From the NCBI GenBank assembly GCA_003176075.1, contig PSRN01000164.1:1-5839 (forward strand): a stretch of 5,839 bases of DNA. The letters run 5' to 3'. Shown here piece after piece: positions 1-5,553 of the stretch. Below the pieces are notes generated by a model. The model was given only the letters and a program-made list of their open reading frames with translations, searched no databases and had not been told where the DNA came from. Both the position numbers and the translations under genes were made by a program. Position 1 is the first letter of the stretch; the number at the start of each line of letters is the position of its first letter. The stretch comes from Bdellovibrio sp. (GTDB taxonomy: Bacteria; Bdellovibrionota; Bdellovibrionia; Bdellovibrionales; Bdellovibrionaceae).

Positions 1-1095
1 AAGTTCAATTTCAGTCTTGCCGAGGGCCTCCTCCGGCATGTCGGAAGATAAACGTAGGGCGCCTGTTGCTTTCAGCGCACCATACTTATCGTAGAGTTCA
101 GCGCGAACTACTCCCACTAACTCGCCCACTTCAATTAAATAAGTGAAGGGCCCAGGTTCCACACGACCTGTTTGCCGGGCCACTCCCTCGCGAAACCAAT
201 GAATTTCATAATGGTCATCGGGGGGGATGAAGGCACTGGTGGCGTTGGCGCGCAGAAATCCGGCCACTCGATAGGGGCTCGATGACGGCTTGTTGGTGGC
301 TTTTCGCTCACTTTCGCGATTGCGATAATTGGTGGGAGCCGGCTGCCCGGCTGGTGTCGCTCGGTCAGCCGCTTGATCGACCGCTCGATCACCGGAGCTT
401 TGGCCGTCAGGCCCGCGGCTATCAAGCCCGCGGCCGTTAAGTCCGCGGGGATCGAGCCCGCCGCCGTCAGATCCGCGGGTGTCCGACCCGCTGATCACCC
501 ATCCCTTCAATGAACTGTCGGCGGGGCGTTGCCTTTCCTCGGCAACTCTCTTTTGCAGATCTTCTTGCAGGGGATCCGACAGGTCGGTGAAATCGACATC
601 CCGGGGACGAAGGCGCGCTTGCTCGATCATCCGTCTCTCGCGGGGGGTGAGGTTCTCAGGCCAAGCCGGCTCAACCTCCGTCGTCGCCTGGGTGAGCCGA
701 ATCAGCGGCTCAGTCACCCGTGGCGGCTTCGCCGCCCACGCTCTCGGGGCGCCGGCGCTCGGGGGCTGCGCGAACTGCAATAAGGCCTCCCGCCTGTCGA
801 GGCGCATGGGAGGCAAGTTGACTCTGCGGTATTTGATTGAGGGCAGAGCCGGAAGCAGCAGATTCTCGCTTGCCAAAGAGGTGAGATTGATCCTTTCCAC
901 ATTCGCAGGCTCCGCAACTGACTTTCGAGCATTGCCGTGAGCCAAGATCTGCGTGAAAGCCAACCGGGGCGGATTCGTCTTCGTCGTTTGAATGACCAGC
1001 GGAGCCCTGATGAAATGAGCCCGCTGCTCCTTGATGGGCAAGGAAAGAAAACATAAACCAGGCACCGTGCAAAGGCATAGAAGCCTTGAATTCAT
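1..1095 (-). CDS. Exported protein of unknown function with pentapeptide-repeat linker (3' end missing)
   Basis: The frame is open without a stop from the ATG at 1095 to base 1, giving 365 codons; the C-terminus lies outside the window. AAGGAG sits 4 nt before the ATG, and the preceding lipoprotein gene ends 25 nt upstream, so the two are probably co-transcribed. Residues 1-26 look like a signal peptide (Arg at 4, then a hydrophobic Leu/Cys-rich stretch), without a good lipobox. Residues 30-200 are rich in Pro, Arg and Ala, with a charged, probably helical part at 150-190. Residues 202-231 are six pentapeptides of consensus RGLDG, followed by a DRAV/DQAA/DRAT tetrapeptide repeat (236-247) and a polar linker to about 273. 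From about 275 the sequence changes to an alternating hydrophobic pattern typical of a beta-sandwich (YRVAGFL, YEIHWFREG, FTYLIEVGELVGVVRAELYD). I do not recognise the family. The layout suggests a periplasmic or envelope protein in which a flexible linker joins an N-terminal segment to a folded beta domain; this is inference. Confidence 0.75.
   Translation of the reverse strand, partial: MNSRLLCLCTVPGLCFLSLPIKEQRAHFIRAPLVIQTTKTNPPRLAFTQILAHGNARKSVAEPANVERINLTSLASENLLLPALPSIKYRRVNLPPMRLDRREALLQFAQPPSAGAPRAWAAKPPRVTEPLIRLTQATTEVEPAWPENLTPRERRMIEQARLRPRDVDFTDLSDPLQEDLQKRVAEERQRPADSSLKGWVISGSDTRGSDGGGLDPRGLNGRGLDSRGPDGQSSGDRAVDQAADRATPAGQPAPTNYRNRESERKATNKPSSSPYRVAGFLRANATSAFIPPDDHYEIHWFREGVARQTGRVEPGPFTYLIEVGELVGVVRAELYDKYGALKATGALRLSSDMPEEALGKTEIEL
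355..390 (-). repeat. Three 12-bp tandem units coding a tetrapeptide repeat
   Basis: Read on the minus strand, three consecutive 12-base units encode DRAV, DQAA and DRAT (residues 236-247 of the left-edge gene). Each contains a GA(T/C)C(G/A)AGCG core. The unit length keeps the reading frame. The array lies 12 bp beyond the 15-bp array at 403-492 and probably extends the same flexible linker. Confidence 0.6.
403..492 (-). repeat. Six 15-bp tandem units coding an RGLDG-type pentapeptide repeat
   Basis: Plus-strand units are 403-417, 418-432, 433-447, 448-462, 463-477 and 478-492. Most carry a CCCGCG or TCCGCG core. On the coding strand they give SGSDT, RGSDG, GGLDP, RGLNG, RGLDS and RGPDG. Because the unit is 15 bp, copy number can change by slippage without breaking the frame. 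The Gly/Asp-rich peptide should be a flexible linker; the xGxDx spacing also loosely recalls Ca-binding Gly-Asp repeats, but it lacks the nonapeptide period of RTX proteins. Confidence 0.85.
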
Positions 1096-1120
1096 GCGTC
1101 TCCTTGTAATTCAAGTCTGT

Positions 1121-1555
1121 TCAAAAGGCCCGAAAATCGTCAATCACATTCCAGTTTTCGCGACTTTCGATAAGGGCCCGGTGGACTTCCCGGGCAATGT
1201 CTTTTGAAAGGTCTGGATCGAGTTCGGTCTCGACAAACTTCCCGGACCTGGTCTTTCGCAGGACATACACTTCGACCAGCAGATCGTAGGGCCGCCGGTC
1301 GCCAATGATGACGATTCGGGCGTAAATCTTCTCGGTCAGCTTGTCCGCCGGGGTCGTGTCATTGGGGTCACGCTTCATGGGCCGGGTGATGATTTCGCGT
1401 TCGTTGTCACTGACCGATTCGACGCCGTACAAATTCTTGATAGCGGTTCGAATGTCAGTCACCGTGCGGTTCACTTCATTGAGTTGATAGCCGTTGGAAC
1501 AGCCCAAAATGGTTGCGGCGCAGATCAACGCGATGAAGACCTTCGGCACCTCCAC
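1121..1555 (-). CDS. Small lipoprotein of unknown function
   Basis: A 144-residue product is read from a GTG start at 1555 (GAGG lies 7 nt upstream) to TGA at 1121. The N-terminus is a lipoprotein signal: Lys5, hydrophobic residues 7-17, then lipobox ILGC with the modified Cys at 19. The mature part (about 125 residues) has a conserved-looking run at 54-62, a beta-hairpin-like segment at 76-100 (YARIVIIGDRRPYDLLVEVYVLR) and an acidic and basic helix at 116-134, and it ends in WNVIDDFRAF. The frame can be extended upstream to a GTG at 1759, but that extension is translated inverted-repeat DNA and would put about 68 residues before the lipobox, so the internal start is preferred. A second in-frame GTG at 1549 is a lesser alternative. 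It is probably membrane-anchored and co-transcribed with the exported protein gene 25 nt downstream. I do not recognise the family. Confidence 0.75.
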   Translation of the reverse strand: MEVPKVFIALICAATILGCSNGYQLNEVNRTVTDIRTAIKNLYGVESVSDNEREIITRPMKRDPNDTTPADKLTEKIYARIVIIGDRRPYDLLVEVYVLRKTRSGKFVETELDPDLSKDIAREVHRALIESRENWNVIDDFRAF

Positions 1556-1569
1556 AGTGAGACCTCGCG

Positions 1570-1733
1570 ATACCACTTTCACCTGATTTTTGGACCATAT
1601 TGCGAAGAGATTTGCCGTCGCCTCGAGGCGGGAGGAGGACAGCGTAGCCGATGCGCTACGTCGACGACGACCAACGAAGGGGGCGGCGGCAAAGATCAAG
1701 CAAGATGGTCTAAAAATCAGGTGAAAGTGGTAT
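1570..1733. repeat. Long imperfect palindrome, MITE-like or structured RNA element
   Basis: The outer arms 1570-1598 and 1705-1733 are reverse complements over 29 bp with one mismatch (the outer end begins ATACCACTTTCACCTG). Similarity continues inward after a short gap: TTTGCCGTCGCC at 1611-1622 pairs with 1682-1693 with one mismatch. In the centre, CGTAGC (1643-1648) and GCTACG (1655-1660) form a hairpin on exactly the same symmetry axis (1651.5) as the outer arms. No protein gene lies inside and no clear target-site duplication flanks it. It fills most of the gap between the transaldolase and lipoprotein genes, and its left end is 2 bp from the lipoprotein ribosome binding site. The symmetry fits a non-autonomous mobile element made of two transposon ends; transcribed, it would form a long stem. 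Confidence 0.8.
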
Positions 1734-1790
1734 AGGAGAGGGCGATCAAAGGATTTCACATCCTACAGACTACCTCGTCCCCTCAATCCA

Positions 1791-2438
1791 TCACTTTTTT
1801 TGTGACTTGTTCCAGTCCTCGAGGAAAATTTTTAGACCTTTGTCGGTCAAAGGATGCTGACAAAATTGCTGCATCACCTTGAACGGAATTGTCGCGATAT
1901 CGGCGCCGAGCATGGCGCTTTCGATCAAATGGATCGGGTGACGAACACTGGCCACCAGAACCTCGGTCCGAAAGGAATAGTTGCGATAAATTTGGACGAT
2001 CTGAGCGATGAGATCCAGCCCGTTCTGACCCACATCATCCAGCCGCCCGACAAAAGGTGAAACCATGGTCGCTCCGGCCTTGGCGATCATCAGGGCCTGG
2101 ACAGGTGAAAACACGAGCGTGACGTTGGTCTTGATCCCATCGCTGGTCAATTTTCGAACGGCGATAAGACCTTCTTCCGTCATTGGAATCTTAACCACGA
2201 CATTGTCGGCAATCTTGGCGAGTACGCGCCCCTCCTGCACCATCTTTTCGGATTCCAAAGAAAGAACCTCGGCTGAAACAGGCCCTTTGATTTCAGCGCA
2301 AATCTCCTTGATGACGGTGTGAAAGTCCTTGCCGGACTTAGCGACCAGGGAAGGATTCGTGGTGACGCCATCGACCCACCCACGCAAGTTGGCGGTACGA
2401 ATTTCTTGAATATCAGCACTGTCGATAAAGAATTTCAT
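1791..2438 (-). CDS. tal: Transaldolase, small TalC/MipB type
   Basis: The 215-residue product has the length of the decameric small transaldolase/fructose-6-phosphate aldolase family, a cytoplasmic TIM barrel that transfers dihydroxyacetone units between sugar phosphates in the non-oxidative pentose phosphate pathway. Visible active-site features are Asp6 in FIDSAD, Asn28 in GVTTNPS and the Schiff-base Lys83 in VVVKIPMT. Glu58 in SAEV and Phe129 in SPFVGR stand where transaldolases carry Glu and Phe; E. coli fructose-6-phosphate aldolase has Gln and Tyr there, so transaldolase activity is favoured. The ATG at 2438 is chosen because MKFFIDSAD is the canonical N-terminus and AAAGGA lies 7 nt upstream; the frame stays open to 2537, but that part overlaps the preceding gene. 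It follows the FolK-like gene after 64 nt. The inverted repeat element lies downstream. Confidence 0.93.
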   Translation of the reverse strand: MKFFIDSADIQEIRTANLRGWVDGVTTNPSLVAKSGKDFHTVIKEICAEIKGPVSAEVLSLESEKMVQEGRVLAKIADNVVVKIPMTEEGLIAVRKLTSDGIKTNVTLVFSPVQALMIAKAGATMVSPFVGRLDDVGQNGLDLIAQIVQIYRNYSFRTEVLVASVRHPIHLIESAMLGADIATIPFKVMQQFCQHPLTDKGLKIFLEDWNKSQKK

Positions 2439-2502
2439 GATTAAGTCCTTTGCTTTGAGGGAATCAGGTTTTCCGCCTTTTTCCGATGTTTTGGGTGCGG
2501 TC

Positions 2503-3009
2503 CTATCCTGAGGAGTGGAGGTTGAGTCCCTGCGCAAAAAAATCCGCCATGATCGACCGGCGATCCGAATTTACAAGCTGAAGCAGGGTTTGTCCAAGGA
2601 TCGGGTGAATGAAACTCGGTTCAACCTCGGCGGCGCATTGCACGAAGATCCTTTCGCGACGGAGATCGGGATGAGGAAAAGGGTGCCGGGGATTGAGTTC
2701 CACCCGCGAGCCATAGGTTAAAATTTTCAAAACGAGGTTCTCATTACGACAGCCCTCTGCCCAAGCCAAGAGTTCATCCATGGAACGGTCACTATCAAAG
2801 CGAAGGACGGCCCAGAGTTCCGCCAACCAGCGTTCCGTGCCTGAGGATTTAACCGCCCTGTAAATATTCGATAGTCGGACTCCCACGAACTGGCTTCGCG
2901 CCTGTTCCTCGAGCTTAAACAGAGGGTCCAAGCCCTCCAGCAAATTGGCTCGCACGCCGACCAGAATGATACGGCGGTTCGATTCAAAACCCGTTATTTG
3001 TGGGTCCAT
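2503..3009 (-). CDS. Degenerate FolK (HPPK)-like protein, probable pseudoenzyme
   Basis: The 168-residue product is close to HPPK in length (about 160). HPPK pyrophosphorylates 6-hydroxymethyl-dihydropterin in folate synthesis. The fold signature is readable along its length: RRIILVGVRANLLEGLDPL (13-30) matches the first strand and GSNLGD loop, LSNIYRAV (46-53) matches the sSlYeT segment, MDELLAWAE (77-85) the helix, NLVLKILTYG (91-100) the TLDLDllLyG strand, and FPHPDLRRERIFV (111-123) then HPILGQTL (135-142) the C-terminal HPR and HP..G elements. The two Mg-binding Asp of the DLD motif are replaced by Val93 and Lys95, and the preceding catalytic Arg is replaced. Catalysis therefore seems lost, while the fold appears kept. 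The ATG at 3009 has AAGGA 6 nt upstream (after CTGACA), and the frame is intact, so this is not simple decay. It sits between dapB and tal. The family call rests on memory of the motifs. Confidence 0.65.
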   Translation of the reverse strand: MDPQITGFESNRRIILVGVRANLLEGLDPLFKLEEQARSQFVGVRLSNIYRAVKSSGTERWLAELWAVLRFDSDRSMDELLAWAEGCRNENLVLKILTYGSRVELNPRHPFPHPDLRRERIFVQCAAEVEPSFIHPILGQTLLQLVNSDRRSIMADFFAQGLNLHSSG

Positions 3010-3040
3010 TGTCAGTCCTTTGAAAATTCTTTAATCCAGC

Positions 3041-3101
3041 AAATCCTCAACCGAGTATGTCTCAACCGTAAATCCTCAACCGAGTAAATCCTCAACCGAG
3101 T
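3041..3101. repeat. 16-bp tandem repeats across the dapB stop codon
   Basis: The unit AAATCCTCAACCGAGT (plus strand) is present exactly at 3041-3056, 3070-3085 and 3086-3101, with a partial copy (CTCAACCG) at 3061-3068. On the coding strand the first unit read (3101-3086) encodes most of SVEDL, the normal dapB C-terminal region. Since 16 is not a multiple of 3, the next unit is read in another frame and supplies the last residues Leu-Gly and the TGA stop. The remaining copies are in the 66-nt spacer before the FolK-like gene. Confidence 0.9.
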
Positions 3102-3759
3102 AAAAGCCAGGAGGCCGCCGATAAAGAAGGAGAGCCAGCTGTAGCGCCCCTTGGGCAAAGAGTTTCCGGTTGAAAGCCATATGTTCAAAGCAAAGCCATT
3201 CGTTTTCACCGATCGCCCAGACGCGATGAAGTCCGGGGACACCGCCAGCCCGCAGAGACACCGGAGAAGACAAGTTCTTGAGCTTGAGCGAGGTCAACTC
3301 CTGCTGCAGGGTGCGCGCCGTCCCGCTCGGAGCATCGACTTTCTTTTTGTGATGAATCTCCTCCACGTGGAAGTCAAATTCACCCAACATTTTCAAGGAA
3401 CGAAGGGCCTTTTTGAGCGCGGCGATTCCCAGACTGGTATTGGACGTCCAAAGAACAGGGGCCTTGCGAGACAGGGCTCTGAGCAGTCTCTCGTGGCTGG
3501 CGTCGAGCCCCGTCGTCCCAGAAAGAAGGGGCAGGGGGTGCTTGGCCAAAATCTGGCAAATTCTTGTGAGCCCTTGGGGGCTCGAAAAATCGATGACGAG
3601 ATCGGCTGCCATTGAAGAAATCTCGCCAGGTGGAGTCGACTGGTCGATTGCAAGAGCGCAAGTTCCTTGCCGCGAATCGGCTTCGATCAAGGCAAGAATT
3701 TCGCGCCCCATGCGGCCCCTCGCTCCGTTGATCGCCATGCGGGGGGAAGAACCCGCCAT
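3076..3759 (-). CDS. dapB: 4-hydroxy-tetrahydrodipicolinate reductase
   Basis: DapB reduces the DapA product with NAD(P)H to tetrahydrodipicolinate in the cytoplasm. The 227-residue product starts its Rossmann fold with the nucleotide-binding loop NGARGRMG (11-18). It continues with VIDFSSP (55-61), SGTTG (80-84) and the catalytic signature EEIHHKKKVDAPSGTA (133-148), where His136, His137 and Lys140 are the active-site and substrate-binding residues. It ends with the family's PGFYSVEDLLG tail. It is shorter than E. coli DapB (273), mainly because the segment between residues 38 and 52 is reduced. The start is uncertain: ATG at 3759 has AGGGA 9 nt upstream and is preferred. ATG at 3849 overlaps the dapA stop (ATGA) but has no visible ribosome binding site and would add 30 Ser/Arg-rich residues coded by a 15-bp repeat array. 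ATG at 3738 is a third choice. Confidence 0.93.
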   Translation of the reverse strand: MAGSSPRMAINGARGRMGREILALIEADSRQGTCALAIDQSTPPGEISSMAADLVIDFSSPQGLTRICQILAKHPLPLLSGTTGLDASHERLLRALSRKAPVLWTSNTSLGIAALKKALRSLKMLGEFDFHVEEIHHKKKVDAPSGTARTLQQELTSLKLKNLSSPVSLRAGGVPGLHRVWAIGENEWLCFEHMAFNRKLFAQGALQLALLLYRRPPGFYSVEDLLG

Positions 3760-3775
3760 ATTGGATCGTCCCTGC

Positions 3776-3850
3776 TTTGCCCGGCTCGTGTTTGCCCGGC
3801 TGACGCAGGGTCGGCTGACGCTTGGCCGGCCAGTGCGTGATCGGCTCATA
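3776..3850. repeat. Five degenerate 15-bp tandem units between dapA and dapB
   Basis: Plus-strand units are 3776-3790, 3791-3805, 3806-3820, 3821-3835 and 3836-3850. Each has a CGGCT or CGGCC core at the same offset; the first two share TTTGCCCGGCT. The array covers the dapA stop codon. If dapB starts at 3849 it is translated in frame as pentapeptides rich in Ser and Arg (for example TGRPS, VSRPC, VSRAN, TSRAK); otherwise it is a short spacer. Confidence 0.7.
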
Positions 3851-4688
3851 AAAGCTGAGCTTTCGTTAACGCCGCAGCCAACTTTTCAGTCCATGCCGCG
3901 GATAAGGGCACCAAGGGCAGTCGCATTTCCGGCGTGGCGATAATCTTCATCAAGTACAGCGCGGCCTTCACTGGAATGGGGCTCGATTCGCAATATAAAA
4001 GATCCACGACTTCTTTGAACTGCCCCGTCCGCAGTTCCTTCATGGCCCGCGGGATTATTGCCGATGCGACTGAGATAACCCCCTGTCCACCGAGTTTCTG
4101 GAACTCATCCGCAGTGGCGTCATCACCTGAGAACAAAAGAAAATTCTCTCCGCAGGTCCGCTTGATTTCACGGGCAAAATCCAGGTTGCCGCTGGCCTCC
4201 TTGATGCCAATGATGTTCTTGTGCTCGCTCAATATTCGAATCGTCTCCAGTTCAAGCCCGGTCACCGTACGCCCCGGGACATTGTAGAGAATCACCGGAA
4301 TCGAAACGCTGGAAGCGACGGTTTGAAAATGTTCAATCAAGCCACGCTGGGGAGGCCGGTTGTAGTAGGGTACGACGACCAGGACGGCGTCGGCGCCCCA
4401 CGCTTCAGCGCGTTGGGAGGCGGATACCGTTGCCGAAGTGGCATTGGAACCGGTGCCGACAATCAAAGGCGCGCTCTTCGGCGCCGCTCCTTGGACCGCC
4501 AAAAAAATCTCTCGGACTTCGTCCGCCGAAAGAGTGGGGGATTCCGCCGTGGTGCCGTTGACGACAAAGCCGTCCACTCCCTGGGAAACTTGCCAATCCA
4601 TCAGCTTCTTGAGTGAAGCAAAATCGACCTGCCCGTCCTGAAAGGGCGTCGCAAGGGCCGTCATTACACCAGCGATCCTTTTTCCCAA
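3846..4688 (-). CDS. dapA: 4-hydroxy-tetrahydrodipicolinate synthase
   Basis: DapA condenses pyruvate with aspartate semialdehyde, the first committed step to diaminopimelate and lysine. The 280-residue TIM-barrel protein has normal length (E. coli 292). Key residues are Thr46-Thr47 in NGTTAES (usually GTTGE), Tyr109 in VPYYNRP, Tyr135 and Arg140 in LYNVPGR, and the Schiff-base Lys163 in GIKEASG. The C-terminal part has the usual SPIPVKAALYLM segment (236-247). The start is read as TTG at 4688, one base after the dapF stop (TAA-A-TTG), with AAGGAG 6 nt upstream. It gives MGKRIAGVMTALATPF, matching the usual N-terminus, whereas the first ATG (in VMTAL, about 8 codons later) would trim the first strand and is worse placed to its binding site. 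The frame also stays open far upstream, but inside dapF. Confidence 0.95.
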   Translation of the reverse strand: MGKRIAGVMTALATPFQDGQVDFASLKKLMDWQVSQGVDGFVVNGTTAESPTLSADEVREIFLAVQGAAPKSAPLIVGTGSNATSATVSASQRAEAWGADAVLVVVPYYNRPPQRGLIEHFQTVASSVSIPVILYNVPGRTVTGLELETIRILSEHKNIIGIKEASGNLDFAREIKRTCGENFLLFSGDDATADEFQKLGGQGVISVASAIIPRAMKELRTGQFKEVVDLLYCESSPIPVKAALYLMKIIATPEMRLPLVPLSAAWTEKLAAALTKAQLL

Positions 4689-4689
4689 T

Positions 4690-5553
4690 TTATTCTCCTT
4701 CTGACTCGTCCAATTGAACGTCAAACTCGAAGTGAGCCTCGCCAACGAGGGCGGCCGAACGTTCCCCGATCCACTCCACTTGCAGTTCACCGCCAGGCAT
4801 CTCCACCGTCCAAGTCGATAGTCCGGATTTTTTGTCCCGGGCAAGGGCGGCCGCCGCGACCGCCCCGGTGCCGCAAGCCAGGGTGAAATCTTCAACTCCG
4901 CGTTCGAAAGTCACCGCCTGAATTACAGCCGCATCTGAAAGATGGACAAAAGTGACATTCGCCCCAGTCTGGCCCAGCTCTGGCGCCCACCGGATGGACT
5001 TGGCCAAGGCAAGGTCAGGCTCAGCTTCAACCACCACATGTGGAACACCGGTATCAATCAGATAATACTCATGCGATCGTCCGCCCCGAGCGTGGGCGGC
5101 GCTGCCCAAGTCGGTGGCTTGACGATTAAGGCTGACCAAGCGGCCAAGACTTTTGAGGCGGGGAAGCTCAACCCTCACTTGATTGTCAGAAATCAAAACG
5201 GCGTGCACCAGGCCTGCCCCGGTTTGAAAGTCGATTTTCTTGTGGGAAGGGGAAGACCCTTGGATTTCAGCAAAGTAAAAAAGCGCCGCACAACGAGCCG
5301 CATTGCCGCACATCTCAGCCGAACTGCCGTCGTCATTGTAAAAATCCCAACGAAAGTCGACTTTGGAATCCTGTTCCAGAATAACCACGCCATCGGCGTG
5401 AAGTCCCGCAAGACCTCGACAGGCGCGCCGGACGAAGGACGGCCGGTCAACGCTGTTCATAACGCCACTGATGCCGTCGACCAGAAAGAAGGTATTCCCC
5501 GCTCCCGTCATGCGCGTGAGTTTCGGGCCGCGATGCCTGGTGAGGATCTTCAT
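4690..5553 (-). CDS. dapF: Diaminopimelate epimerase
   Basis: DapF converts LL- to meso-diaminopimelate, used for peptidoglycan cross-links and as the precursor of lysine, by a cofactor-free two-cysteine mechanism. The 287 residues show the N-terminal GAGNTFFLVD (17-26; family GAGNDF), the first catalytic Cys82 in MCGNAARC, and the second Cys227 in ERGVEDFTLACGTGAVA, marking the two mirror-image lobes. The length is near that of E. coli (274), with a slightly longer N-terminus and an acidic tail (DESEGE). The ATG at 5553 has AGGAG 7 nt upstream and overlaps the stop of the preceding LptM-like gene as ATGA, so translational coupling is likely. dapA follows directly. Confidence 0.97.
   Translation of the reverse strand: MKILTRHRGPKLTRMTGAGNTFFLVDGISGVMNSVDRPSFVRRACRGLAGLHADGVVILEQDSKVDFRWDFYNDDGSSAEMCGNAARCAALFYFAEIQGSSPSHKKIDFQTGAGLVHAVLISDNQVRVELPRLKSLGRLVSLNRQATDLGSAAHARGGRSHEYYLIDTGVPHVVVEAEPDLALAKSIRWAPELGQTGANVTFVHLSDAAVIQAVTFERGVEDFTLACGTGAVAAAALARDKKSGLSTWTVEMPGGELQVEWIGERSAALVGEAHFEFDVQLDESEGE
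4695..4700 (-). promoter_or_regulatory. Ribosome binding site that decides the dapA TTG start
   Basis: AAGGAG lies in the last codons of dapF, 6 nt before the TTG at 4688. It is the best-placed binding site in the region and supports a TTG start in the junction TAA-A-TTG. Ribosomes finishing dapF would be positioned to restart on dapA. Confidence 0.75.

Noticed and set aside
403..492. RTX-type calcium-binding repeats
   Set aside because: The period is five residues, not nine, and the GGxGxD pattern is absent.
710..1114. 134-codon minus-strand frame starting at 1114
   Set aside because: It is in another frame than the 365-codon frame starting at 1095, which has the better ribosome binding site, a signal peptide and in-frame repeats.
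1556..1759. N-terminal extension of the lipoprotein frame to a GTG at 1759
   Set aside because: The extra 68 residues are a translation of the inverted repeat, they precede a clear lipoprotein signal, and the internal GTG has its own GAGG site.
1750..1764. AGGAT-ttcac-ATCCT hairpin as a terminator after the transaldolase gene
   Set aside because: The stem is only 5 bp and the following T run is three bases; too weak to call.
2439..2537. Upstream extension of the transaldolase frame
   Set aside because: It overlaps the 3' end of the FolK-like gene, and the canonical family N-terminus starts at 2438 with a good ribosome binding site.
3041..3101. CRISPR array
   Set aside because: Units are directly adjacent or separated by a few bases and are only 16 bp, with no spacers of uniform length.
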